In this document: positions 8,734-16,620 of the stretch, piece by piece
Layout of the letters: every line of letters starts with the position of its first letter
Position numbering within the stretch: position 1 is the first letter of the stretch
From: JBOGDS01 sp050743075
GTDB taxonomy: Bacteria > Actinomycetota > Actinomycetes > Jiangellales > Jiangellaceae
Assembly: GCA_050743075.1 (NCBI GenBank)
Contig: JBOGDS010000064.1
Span: 1-22,971 of the forward strand
Direction of reading: 5' to 3'
Length of the DNA: 22,971 nt
Position numbers and translations under genes: made by a program
The notes under the pieces: generated by a model
What the model saw: the letters and a program-made list of their open reading frames with translations, nothing else
The model's database searches: none
Told to the model about the DNA's origin: nothing

Positions 8734-8982
8734 GTGGTCGACGATCGATCGAAATACCACATTACGATCTGGTCACGGGTGTGTGCGTGACATGGTGCTG
8801 GGCGTCGCTGGAGACGCGCTGGCTGCATGGTGGCACCGCGCGCCATGCCCGACGCAAAACCGCAGGTCACTAGCTGGTTGATGGTCATGAGTCGAGCGGC
8901 TCTGCCAGGCTTGGCCACCGCTGAGGGCTCGATGCCGCCCGGTGCCATCGAGCCGTCATGCCAAGAAACCGCGGCGGAACTC
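8734..8982. other. Non-coding stretch between xylulokinase and the ROK regulator
   Basis: No gene is recognisable in either strand. The open frames crossing it do not look like any family and have no ribosome site. Just after the xylulokinase stop, GTGGT (8735-8739) and ACCAC (8756-8760) could pair around a CGATCGATCG core, a weak hairpin at best. The useful signals are at the right end, annotated separately as a promoter and operator candidate. Confidence 0.5.
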
Positions 8983-9022
8983 TTGACCATCCCTCGCTGC
9001 CTTCTTAGTTTGTTGGTCCAAC
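8983..9022 (+). promoter_or_regulatory. Candidate promoter and operator of the ROK regulator / transporter operon
   Basis: TTGACC at 8983-8988 and TAGTTT at 9006-9011 form a -35/-10 pair with a 17-bp spacer. Directly downstream, where transcription would begin, GTTGG-T-CCAAC (9012-9022) is a perfect interrupted palindrome; extending the arms to 13 bases keeps 9 of 13 positions symmetrical. A palindrome over the start site of a repressor gene fits autoregulation by the ROK protein. This is inferred from position only. Confidence 0.45.
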
Positions 9023-9098
9023 CGACGAACATGAATGAGCTAGCTCACGCGGTGTCGGGCGGGACGTGAGCGCGGCATGGCCGGAAGGGAGTCGTCCA

Positions 9099-10427
9099 TT
9101 GAGCGACGCGCAGCCTTCCGACCGCATCGCTGCTCCGGCTGACCAGGTGTCCCTACGCCGCCACAATCTGGCCGTCGTCCTACGGAGCCTGCGTGACGCC
9201 GGGTCGCGTTCGCGAGCCCGGATCGCCACCGACACCGGTCTGAGCAAGGCCACCGTTTCCAGCCTGGTGGCAGAGCTGACGGAGCTGGGGTTGGTGCGCG
9301 ACGGCGAGGTGGAGCGCGCCGGCGGGATCGGACGCCCGGGACAGGCGGTCGAACTCCATGGCCGGGTATGTGGGTTGGGCGCCGAGGTCAACGTCGACTA
9401 CCTGGCTGTCCTCGTCCTCGACATGCGCGGTGACCAGGTTCTCTACCGTCGGATTCCCTTCGACGTACCCGCTGCCGGGATCCCACGGACGCTGGATGAA
9501 CTTGCGAGCTCGATCGAGGCGGCGATCACACAGGCGAGCCGCCAGGGTCACGACGTCGCCGGCATCACCGTTGCCGTACCGGGGCTGGTGGAGGCCGTTC
9601 CCGGGGTGCTTCGCTACGGGCCGAACATCGGCTGGCGCGAGGTTCGGATCGCCGATGAGCTCGCCGCCCGGTTGGCCCAGCCGGAGATCTCGGACTCCGC
9701 GCGCACTCGTGCCGCGGGCGGTGCGCCGTCCGGGGACGGCGTCACGATCCGGGTCGACAACGACGCCAACCTGTGTGCTCTTGCCGAGTACGTGATGGGG
9801 GCTTCGGCCGGCGCATCCGATCTGGTGTACCTCACCGGAGAGATCGGCGTCGGTGGCGGGGTGATTTCCCGGGGTCGGCTGCTGCGCGGCGCCGATGGGT
9901 ACGGCGGCGAGGTCGGGCACATGCCGATCGCCGAACCTCTTCACCTGTGCGGGTGCGGCCGGCGGGGCTGCTGGGAGACCGCAGTCGGTTTGGCTGCCCT
10001 TCTGCGCGAGGTGGCCGACCAGGGCGACCCCGTGACCGACCCGTCGGTCGACCTCGAGGTGCGGCTGGCAGAGATCCGGAGACGCGCCGAACTCGGTGAC
10101 GGCCGAACCCTGCGTGGACTCGAGGCAATCGCAACCAGCCTCGGACTCGGAGCGGCGATCCTGGTGAACATCTTCAACCCGCGGGTGCTCGTGCTGGGCG
10201 GATACTTTGCCGTCCTCGGCGATTTCTTCCTCGAGGCGATGGAGGCAGAACTCGACAAGCGAGTGGTCGCGGCCGGCCGCGGCGGGTGTCGGGTCGAGTT
10301 GTCGACGCTGGGCTTCACGGCGGCTGTTCGCGGCGGAGCCCATGTTGCCGTCGAGGCAGTCTTGGCCGACCCGACGTCTGCCGTCCGTGCTGCGATTCCT
10401 GCCGACGTGCGTGGAGGGACTCCATGA
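9099..10427 (+). CDS. ROK-family transcriptional regulator (XylR/NagC type)
   Basis: A winged-helix repressor with a sugar-kinase-like effector domain. The N-terminal DNA-binding part includes RRHNLAVVLRSLRD, IATDTGLSKATVSSLVAEL and the wing GGIGRPGQAVEL. The C-terminal ROK domain has VDNDANLCALAEY, GEIGVGGGVI and the zinc-binding CGCGRRGCWE following GYGGEVGHMPI. The TTG at 9099 was chosen as start because GGAAGGGAG lies about seven bases before it; an in-frame GTG at 9066 has only a weak ribosome site and would add 11 residues. The stop overlaps the next gene as ATGA, so it is translated with the sugar importer. It probably represses the importer and perhaps the xyl genes, with xylose or a derivative as inducer; the effector is inferred from context. 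Confidence 0.9.
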   Translation: MSDAQPSDRIAAPADQVSLRRHNLAVVLRSLRDAGSRSRARIATDTGLSKATVSSLVAELTELGLVRDGEVERAGGIGRPGQAVELHGRVCGLGAEVNVDYLAVLVLDMRGDQVLYRRIPFDVPAAGIPRTLDELASSIEAAITQASRQGHDVAGITVAVPGLVEAVPGVLRYGPNIGWREVRIADELAARLAQPEISDSARTRAAGGAPSGDGVTIRVDNDANLCALAEYVMGASAGASDLVYLTGEIGVGGGVISRGRLLRGADGYGGEVGHMPIAEPLHLCGCGRRGCWETAVGLAALLREVADQGDPVTDPSVDLEVRLAEIRRRAELGDGRTLRGLEAIATSLGLGAAILVNIFNPRVLVLGGYFAVLGDFFLEAMEAELDKRVVAAGRGGCRVELSTLGFTAAVRGGAHVAVEAVLADPTSAVRAAIPADVRGGTP

Positions 10428-11929
10428 CAACGCCACTGCTGCGTATGCACGGCATCGTCAAGGAGTTCCCCGGCGTTCGCGCCCTCGACGGCGTCGACCT
10501 GGAAGTGGCGCCTGCAGAGGTGCATTGCCTGCTCGGCCAGAACGGCGCCGGCAAGTCGACCCTGATCAAGGTTCTGTCCGGCGCGCATCAGCCCGACGAC
10601 GGGACAGTCGTCTGGCGGGGTGTCTCCGTCCGGTTGGCGAATCCGATGGCGGCGATGCGGCTCGGCATCGCCACCATCTACCAGGAGCTCGACCTCGTCG
10701 ACGGTCTCACCGTCGCCGAGAACATCTACCTCGGCCACGAGCTCAGCATCGGGGGTTTCTCTCGGCGTGGCGACGCGCAGCGTGCGGCTGCCAGCCTGTT
10801 GGCCAGGCTCGGCCATCCCGAGATCAAGCCGGGCTGGGAGGTGAGCCGGCTCTCCGCGGCCGGCAAGCAGATCGTCAGCCTGGCCCGCGCCCTCTCCCAC
10901 GACGTCAAGCTGATCGTGATGGACGAGCCCTCTGCGGTCCTCGACCAGGAGGAGGTCAGGCGGCTGTTCGGCGTCATCCGCGACCTCATCAGTGAGGGCG
11001 TCTCGGTCGTGTACATCTCGCATCGGCTCGAGGAGATCCGGGCTGTCGGCGACAGGGTGACCGTGCTGAAGGACGGGCGCACCGTGGCCACGGGACTGCC
11101 GGCGAGGAAGACCCCGACCGCGGAGATCATCCGGCTGATGACGGGCCGCACGATCGAGTACGTGTTCCCGCCTCGCCGCGCCGAGCTGGCCGAGAACGGC
11201 GCCGTTCTGGAGGTGCGTGGCCTGACCCGTCCGGGCGAGTTCCGTGACATCGACTTCGACGTGCACCCCGGCGAGGTCTTCGGGCTGGCCGGGCTGGTCG
11301 GCTCCGGGCGATCGGAGATCCTGGAGACCATCTTCGGCGGCCGCAAGGCTGCGGCCGGAACAGTGAGCGTGAAGGGCAAGCGGTTGCGTTCGGGCTCGGT
11401 CGAAGCCGCCGTCTCCGCCGGGCTGGGCATGGCGCCCGAGGAGCGCAAGAGCCAAGCCCTGTTGCTCAACGAGTCGGTCGTCAACAACCTGACCGTCGCG
11501 TCGCTGCGCAAGTTCGCCCGCGCGTCGTTCGTCCAGCGCGTCGACGAGATGGAGGCGGCGTCAGAGCAGGTCAAGGCGCTGGACATCAGGCCGGCTGACC
11601 CGACCCGCGAGGCCCGGACCCTCTCGGGGGGCAACCAGCAGAAGGTGGTCCTCGGCCGGTGGCTGCTCAGAGGATGCGACGTCCTGCTGCTCGACGAGCC
11701 CACCCGGGGCGTCGACGTCGGCGCCCGCAGCGAGATCTACACGCTGATCCGGCGGCTGGCTGACGACGGCGTCGCCGTCGTCCTGGTGAGCAGCGAGCTG
11801 CCCGAGGTACTGGGTCTGTCCGACCGGGTGCTGGTGCTCCGGGACGGCCACGTCGTCCACCAGGGTCCGGCCGACGACATCGACGAGTCGAGAGTGCTCG
11901 ACCTGGTCATGGAAGGGAGTGCCGCATGA
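10424..11929 (+). CDS. Sugar ABC importer ATPase with two nucleotide-binding domains (XylG/RbsA type)
   Basis: A 501-residue ATPase with two fused ABC domains, as in ribose and xylose importers. Domain 1 has Walker A GQNGAGKST, a loosely conserved signature (LSAAGKQIVSLARAL) and Walker B LIVMDEPS. Domain 2 has the altered P-loop GLVGSGRSEIL usual for the second half of this family, a classical signature LSGGNQQKVVLGRWLL and Walker B VLLLDEPTRGVDVGA. It powers uptake through the permease encoded next, on the cytoplasmic side of the membrane. It overlaps both neighbours by ATGA, implying coupled translation. GTGGAGGG precedes the start. Pentose specificity follows from the neighbouring XylA and XylB and cannot be read from the ATPase. 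Confidence 0.93.
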   Translation: MTTPLLRMHGIVKEFPGVRALDGVDLEVAPAEVHCLLGQNGAGKSTLIKVLSGAHQPDDGTVVWRGVSVRLANPMAAMRLGIATIYQELDLVDGLTVAENIYLGHELSIGGFSRRGDAQRAAASLLARLGHPEIKPGWEVSRLSAAGKQIVSLARALSHDVKLIVMDEPSAVLDQEEVRRLFGVIRDLISEGVSVVYISHRLEEIRAVGDRVTVLKDGRTVATGLPARKTPTAEIIRLMTGRTIEYVFPPRRAELAENGAVLEVRGLTRPGEFRDIDFDVHPGEVFGLAGLVGSGRSEILETIFGGRKAAAGTVSVKGKRLRSGSVEAAVSAGLGMAPEERKSQALLLNESVVNNLTVASLRKFARASFVQRVDEMEAASEQVKALDIRPADPTREARTLSGGNQQKVVLGRWLLRGCDVLLLDEPTRGVDVGARSEIYTLIRRLADDGVAVVLVSSELPEVLGLSDRVLVLRDGHVVHQGPADDIDESRVLDLVMEGSAA

Positions 11930-12996
11930 GCGAGCAGACGACCCCACCGGCGGCTGCCGTCACGCCACCGCCGGACGAGCATCGCCGCGTCGAGGCGCTG
12001 GCCGAGGAGGCCGGTCAGCGCGTCTCGCCGGCTGCGCGGATCCTGGGCAGCTCGGTCGGTCGCAACCTCGGCCTGGTCATCGCCTTGGTGCTGCTCTGTG
12101 TCGTAGGCGCGGTCACAGCGCCCGACCGGTTCGTCGACGTCGACAACATGCTCACGATCCTGCGGCTGGCGTCGGTCATCGGCGTGGTCAGCATCGGCAT
12201 GACCTTCGTGATCATCGGCGGTGGGATCGACCTGTCCGTTGGCGCCATCGTCGCCCTGTCGTCGGTCTGGGCAACCACGCTGGCGACCCAGACGATCGCG
12301 GAGGACAGCCACTGGATCGTCATGGTCTTCACGGCGATGGTCGTCGGTACCGGTTGCGGCCTGGTCAACGGCACCCTGATCGCGTACGGGCGGATGGCGC
12401 CGTTCATCGTGACGCTGGCGATGCTGGCCGCCGCCCGGGGGCTCGCAGAGATCATCTCCGACCGCAAGACCCAGATCATCAACGTGCGCGAGTACGTCGA
12501 CTTCTTCAACGGCAGCCTGCTCGGTGTCCCCGTGTTGGTGTGGATCTTCGCGGTGGTCGCCGCCGCCGGCTGGGTCCTGCTCAACCGGACGACGTTCGGC
12601 CGGCGGACGGTCTCGGTCGGAGGCAACGCCGTGGCCGCGCGGCTCGCCGGCATCTCGGTCAAGCGGCACACCGTCATGCTCTACACGCTGCTGGGCCTCG
12701 CCTGCGGGATCGCGGCCGCCATGCTCATGGCTCGGACGACTACCGGCAGCTCGACCCACGGGCTGCTGTACGAGCTCGATGCCATCGCCGCCGTGGTCAT
12801 CGGCGGGACGCTGCTCACCGGCGGGCGGGGCACCATCGTCGGCACCGTCGTCGGCGTGCTGATCTTCACGACGCTCACCAACGTCTTCACGCTCAACAAC
12901 CTGGACACCTCGACCCAGGCCATCGCCAAGGGCGTGATCATCGTCCTTGCCGTGCTGCTCCAGCAGCGCGTGGCGGCCCGCAACGGCTCCACCTAG
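11926..12996 (+). CDS. Sugar ABC importer permease (XylH/RbsC type)
   Basis: A 356-residue integral membrane protein of the branched-chain/ribose permease family. After a hydrophilic leader of about 45 residues come roughly nine to ten hydrophobic helices, for example LGLVIALVLLCVVGAV, VIGVVSIGMTFVIIGGGIDLS and AVVIGGTLLTGGRGTIVGT. The segments GGGIDLSVGAIVALSSVWA and VVIGGTLLTGGRGTI are typical of this family and contact the ATPase. It forms the translocation pore with the ATPase encoded just upstream. One permease gene is enough, as it dimerises. The start overlaps the ATPase stop as ATGA, preceded by GGAAGGGAG. Confidence 0.93.
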   Translation: MSEQTTPPAAAVTPPPDEHRRVEALAEEAGQRVSPAARILGSSVGRNLGLVIALVLLCVVGAVTAPDRFVDVDNMLTILRLASVIGVVSIGMTFVIIGGGIDLSVGAIVALSSVWATTLATQTIAEDSHWIVMVFTAMVVGTGCGLVNGTLIAYGRMAPFIVTLAMLAAARGLAEIISDRKTQIINVREYVDFFNGSLLGVPVLVWIFAVVAAAGWVLLNRTTFGRRTVSVGGNAVAARLAGISVKRHTVMLYTLLGLACGIAAAMLMARTTTGSSTHGLLYELDAIAAVVIGGTLLTGGRGTIVGTVVGVLIFTTLTNVFTLNNLDTSTQAIAKGVIIVLAVLLQQRVAARNGST

Positions 12997-13069
12997 CGGC
13001 ACCCACCACCGTCCACCACGACATCGGCACGACCCGGCATCCGGGGCCCAACCACCGCAAGGAGAGAAC

Positions 13070-14143
13070 ATGTCCACACGATCCAACCGGCCGTTCCGCC
13101 GGATGCTGTCGACGGCCGGCATGCTTGCCGTCGCCGGCGCACTCGTGGTCGGCTGCACCAGTAACGAACCGGAGGAGGACGACGACGCGGGCTCGGCCCC
13201 CGAGGAGTCGAACGGCGACGCGCCGGCCGGCGGCAACGACGAGCCCGGCGACACCGTCGTCATCGGATTCTCCGGTCCACTCGCCGACCACGGCTGGCTG
13301 GCCGCGGTCAACAGCTCCGCCGAAGAGGAGGCCGAGAGGTACGACGACATCGACCTGAGGGTGGCCGAGACGACCAACGACGCCAGCGTCCAGATCAGCC
13401 AGATCGAGACGTTCATCAACGAGGGTGTCGACGCGATCGTGCTGCTGCCGACCGACGGCGCACAGCTGACCGAGGTGGCGATCCGGGCCATGGAGGCCGG
13501 CATTCCCGTCGTCAACGTCGACCGTGAGTTCTCCAGCCCGTTCGCCGCCCGCGCCACGATCCTCGGCGACAACTACGGCATGGGCGTATCCGCCGGCACT
13601 CGCGCCTGCCAGGTGATCGAGGAGAACGGCATCGAGGACCCGGTGATCGCCGAGATCCAGGGCGTCGCGTCGCTGCCGCTGACCCAGGACCGCACCCGGG
13701 GCTTCGAGGACGCGCTGGCCGGCTGTGACCAGACGGTGGACAACCGGGTCTCTGCGGAGTTCACGGTGGAGTCCGGCGAGGAGCAGGCGTCGAACCTGCT
13801 GCAGGCGGCGCCGGAGATCGACATCATCTGGAACCACGACGACGACCAGGGCGTCGGCGTCAAGCAGGCGTTCGACAACGCCGGCCGTGACGAGTTCTCC
13901 TTCATCGGCGGTGCCGGCTCGTGCAACGCGATGCAGTGGATCCAGGACGGCGAGATGGAGTCGACGGTCCTCTACCCGCCGACCCAGGCCGCCGACGGGA
14001 TCAAGCTGGGCCGCCTGCTGGCCCAGAACAAGGGGTTGTCCGACCTGGTGCAGGTCGAGGTGCCGCGCCGGATCGTCCTCAACGCTCCGGTCGTGACGGC
14101 GGAGAACGTCGAGGAGTACGAACCGCTCTGCTTCGAGAGCTGA
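13070..14143 (+). CDS. Sugar-binding lipoprotein of the ABC importer
   Basis: A 357-residue periplasmic-binding-protein-like lipoprotein (Peripla_BP_4 fold, ribose/xylose type). The signal peptide ends in a lipobox VVGC with the lipidated cysteine at residue 29, so it is tethered to the outer face of the membrane. A flexible acidic linker (about 31-60, rich in E, D, G, P) follows. The binding domains begin at VVIGFSGPLADHGWLAAVN and include INEGVDAIVLLPTDG, AGIPVVNVDREF and IWNHDDDQGVGVKQAFD, which resemble ligand-contacting loops of this family. AAGGAG lies six bases before the ATG. It is the last gene before a perfect inverted repeat. The exact sugar is unknown; xylose or another pentose or keto-sugar fits the context. 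Confidence 0.92.
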   Translation: MSTRSNRPFRRMLSTAGMLAVAGALVVGCTSNEPEEDDDAGSAPEESNGDAPAGGNDEPGDTVVIGFSGPLADHGWLAAVNSSAEEEAERYDDIDLRVAETTNDASVQISQIETFINEGVDAIVLLPTDGAQLTEVAIRAMEAGIPVVNVDREFSSPFAARATILGDNYGMGVSAGTRACQVIEENGIEDPVIAEIQGVASLPLTQDRTRGFEDALAGCDQTVDNRVSAEFTVESGEEQASNLLQAAPEIDIIWNHDDDQGVGVKQAFDNAGRDEFSFIGGAGSCNAMQWIQDGEMESTVLYPPTQAADGIKLGRLLAQNKGLSDLVQVEVPRRIVLNAPVVTAENVEEYEPLCFES

Positions 14144-14154
14144 CCTGAACCGCT

Positions 14155-14212
14155 CCCATGATCATGTCGACTACAGCCAGGAAACGGTGGTCGTAGTCGA
14201 CATGATCATGGG
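14155..14212 (+). terminator. Perfect 20-bp inverted repeat after the transporter genes
   Basis: The arms at 14155-14174 and 14193-14212 are exact reverse complements, with an 18-base loop. Each arm contains two smaller palindromes, CATGATCATG and GTCGAC. It starts 12 bases after the binding-protein stop. A run of G, not T, follows, so it is not a classical intrinsic terminator. In actinobacteria such hairpins often terminate or stabilise mRNA ends. It may separate importer from enzyme genes while allowing partial read-through, since no clear promoter is seen before the next gene at 14258. A protein-binding operator is the alternative. Confidence 0.65.
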
Positions 14213-14257
14213 GGGAGTCGCTCGACTCGACCCCGACGTGCAAGGGACCCAACGCAG

Positions 14258-15439
14258 ATGACGGTTGACAGCAGGCCGACCCTCGGGATCGGCATGGTGG
14301 GCTACGCGTTCATGGGCGCGGCCCACTCGCAGGCCTGGCGGAACGCGCCGAGCTTCTTCGACCTGCCGCTCGTGCCTCGCTTGGCCGCGATCGGGGGACG
14401 CAGCCGGGACGGCGCAGCCGCGGTCGCGGCCCGGTTCGGGTGGCACGGCGTCGAGACCGACTGGCGGGCGCTGATCGCCCGCGACGACGTCCAGCTCGTC
14501 GACGTGTGTACGCCCGGCGACACCCATGCCGAGATCACGATCGCCGCGCTCGAGGCCGGCAAGCACGTCCTCTGCGAGAAGCCGCTGGCCAACACCGTCG
14601 AGGAGGCCGAGGCCATGGCAGCGGCCGCCGATACTGCACGGGCCAGGGGCGTGCGGTCCATGGTCGGGTTCAGCTACCGGCGCGTGCCGGCGATCGGCCT
14701 GGCGCGGCAGATCGTCGCCGACGGGAGGATCGGGGACATCCGGCATGTCCGGGCGCAGTACCTCCAGGACTGGATCACCGATCCGGACGCTCCCCTGTCG
14801 TGGCGCATGCAGAAGGACAAGGCGGGCTCGGGCGCGCTGGGCGACATCGGCGCGCACATCGTCGACCTCGCCCAGCACATCACCGGCGAACAGATCACCG
14901 GCGTGAGCGCGATGCTCGAGACGTTCGTCAAGGAGCGGCCGATCCCAGAGTCCGCGAGCGGACTCTCCGGCATCGCCGGGACCGAGCGTGGTGAGGTCAC
15001 CGTGGACGACGCCGCGGTCTTCCTGGCCCGCTTCACCGGCGGCGCGTTGGCGACGTTCGAGGCCACCCGGTTCGCGTCCGGGCGCAAGAACGCGATCCGG
15101 ATCGAGATCAACGGATCGCGGGGGAGTCTGGCCTTCGACTTCGAGGACATGAACGTCCTGCACGTCTACGACCACACCGAGAACCCGGCGACGGCCGGAT
15201 TCACGCGGATCCTCGTGACCGAGGCGTCGCACCCGTACGTCAGCGCGTGGTGGCCACCGGGGCACCTGCTCGGGTACGAGCACGGCTTCACCCACCAGGC
15301 CGTCGACCTGCTGACCGCCATCGCCGAGGGCCGCGATCCGGAGCCGTCGTTTGCCGACGGCCTGGCCGTCCAGCACGTCCTGGCCACCGTCGAGCAGAGC
15401 GCCGCCAAGGACAGCGTCTGGACGGAGATCCCGCGATGA
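14258..15439 (+). CDS. Gfo/Idh/MocA-family sugar dehydrogenase
   Basis: A 393-residue NAD(P)-dependent oxidoreductase. The Rossmann half starts with the dinucleotide loop GIGMVGYAFMG, followed by VDVCTPGDTHAEI and the family hallmark CEKPLA with catalytic Lys108. In the second half, GALGDIGAHIVDLA supplies the usual Asp196 and His200 of the active site. Length is normal. The family oxidises a hydroxyl of inositols, sugars or glycosides, often at C3. The product here is unknown. It sits directly before xylose isomerase with an ATGA overlap and shares the transcript with a TIM-barrel epimerase. This Gfo/Idh plus TIM-barrel pairing is known from keto-sugar pathways such as E. coli YcjS/YcjR. AAGGGA is about twelve bases upstream of the ATG, a slightly long spacing. 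Confidence 0.9.
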   Translation: MTVDSRPTLGIGMVGYAFMGAAHSQAWRNAPSFFDLPLVPRLAAIGGRSRDGAAAVAARFGWHGVETDWRALIARDDVQLVDVCTPGDTHAEITIAALEAGKHVLCEKPLANTVEEAEAMAAAADTARARGVRSMVGFSYRRVPAIGLARQIVADGRIGDIRHVRAQYLQDWITDPDAPLSWRMQKDKAGSGALGDIGAHIVDLAQHITGEQITGVSAMLETFVKERPIPESASGLSGIAGTERGEVTVDDAAVFLARFTGGALATFEATRFASGRKNAIRIEINGSRGSLAFDFEDMNVLHVYDHTENPATAGFTRILVTEASHPYVSAWWPPGHLLGYEHGFTHQAVDLLTAIAEGRDPEPSFADGLAVQHVLATVEQSAAKDSVWTEIPR

Positions 15440-16596
15440 CGGAGTACGTCCCCAGCAGGGAGGACCGGTTCAGCTTCGGGTTGTGGACCGTCGGCTGGCA
15501 GGGGGTCGACGTCTTCGGCAGTGCCGTACGCCCGCGGCTCGACCCGGTCGATGCGATCCACGAGCTGGCGGACCTTGGCGCTGCGGCCGTCACGTTCCAC
15601 GACGACGACCTGGTACCCGACGACGCCACCCGCGCGGCCACGCTCGACCGCTTCACGAAGGCACTCGCGGACACCGGGCTCGGCGTCGAGATGGCCACGA
15701 CCAACCTGTTCAGCCATCCGGTGTTCAAGGACGGCGGCTTCACCTCCAACGACCGTGACGTGCGTCGCTACGCGATCGCCAAGGTGCTACGCAACGTCGA
15801 CCTCGCCGCCGAGCTCGGGGCGCGGACGTACGTCCTCTGGGGCGGCCGCGAGGGAGCGGAGTCGGGCGCGGCCAAGAACGTCGCGGCGGCGCTGGATCGC
15901 TACCGGGAGGCCTTGAACCTCCTCTGCGCGTACGTCCGTGACCAGGGCTACGACGTCCGGTTCGCGCTGGAGCCGAAGCCGAACGAACCGCGCGGCGACA
16001 TCCTGCTGCCGACTGTCGGGCATGCCCTGGCGTTCATCACCGAGCTCGACGACCCGGACCGGGTCGGGCTGAACCCGGAGGTCGGCCACGAGGAGATGGC
16101 CGGCCTCAACTACGCGCACGGGATCGCCCAGGCGCTGTGGCACGGCAAGCTTTTCCACATCGACCTCAACGGCCAGCACGGGCCGCGCTACGACCAGGAT
16201 CTGCGCTTCGGTGCCGGCAACCTGCGAGGCGCGTTCTGGACAACCGACGTGCTCGAGGGCGCCGGCACGGGGCCGCGCTACGACGGCTTCATCCACTTCG
16301 ACTACAAGCCGCCGCGGACCGAAGACCTCGACGGCGTGTGGGAGAGCGCAAGGGCGTGTATGCGCAACTACCTGATCCTGCGCGAGAAGGTGCGTGCCTT
16401 CCGGGCCGACCCCGAGGTGGGCGAGGCCCTTGCCGCGGCGCGAGTGCCGGAGCTCGCCGAGCCCACGGTGGCGGTGGGGGAGTCGTTGGACGCCCTGCGC
16501 GCCGAGGCGTTCGACATCGAGGTCATGGCCGAGCGCGGCATGAACTTCGAACGGCTCGACCAGCTGGCGATGGAGCACCTGCTCGGCGTCCGTTGA
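15436..16596 (+). CDS. xylA: Xylose isomerase (class I)
   Basis: A 386-residue TIM-barrel enzyme that interconverts D-xylose and D-xylulose. Residues match the streptomycete class I enzyme with an offset of two up to the metal sites: the catalytic His55 in VTFHDDD, Glu179 and Lys181 in LEPKPNEPRGD, Glu215 and His218 in LNPEVGHEEMAGLN, Asp243, Asp253 and Asp255 in HIDLNGQHGPRYDQDLRFG, and Asp289 in HFDYKPPRTED. NLFSHPVFKDG holds the sugar-site Phe contributed by the neighbouring subunit. All metal ligands are present, so it should be active as a tetramer with two Mg/Mn/Co ions per subunit. The ATG at 15436 overlaps the preceding stop as ATGA; a longer in-frame extension to 15247 lies within the upstream gene and was rejected. 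Confidence 0.96.
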   Translation: MTEYVPSREDRFSFGLWTVGWQGVDVFGSAVRPRLDPVDAIHELADLGAAAVTFHDDDLVPDDATRAATLDRFTKALADTGLGVEMATTNLFSHPVFKDGGFTSNDRDVRRYAIAKVLRNVDLAAELGARTYVLWGGREGAESGAAKNVAAALDRYREALNLLCAYVRDQGYDVRFALEPKPNEPRGDILLPTVGHALAFITELDDPDRVGLNPEVGHEEMAGLNYAHGIAQALWHGKLFHIDLNGQHGPRYDQDLRFGAGNLRGAFWTTDVLEGAGTGPRYDGFIHFDYKPPRTEDLDGVWESARACMRNYLILREKVRAFRADPEVGEALAAARVPELAEPTVAVGESLDALRAEAFDIEVMAERGMNFERLDQLAMEHLLGVR

Positions 16597-16620
16597 CCCA
16601 CGAAGGAGGAGCACGACGAG

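Noticed and set aside
8259..9032. A minus-strand frame covering the gap between xylulokinase and the ROK gene
   Set aside because: Most of it is antisense to xylulokinase, and the part in the gap shows no recognisable domain, good start or ribosome site.
11737..13572. A 611-codon minus-strand frame
   Set aside because: It lies opposite the ABC transporter genes, has low-complexity Asp/Arg/Gly-rich sequence and matches no family pattern.
15247..15435. N-terminal extension of xylose isomerase
   Set aside because: The extension overlaps the dehydrogenase gene in another frame and has no family similarity. The ATG at 15436 gives the normal length and spacing of active-site residues.
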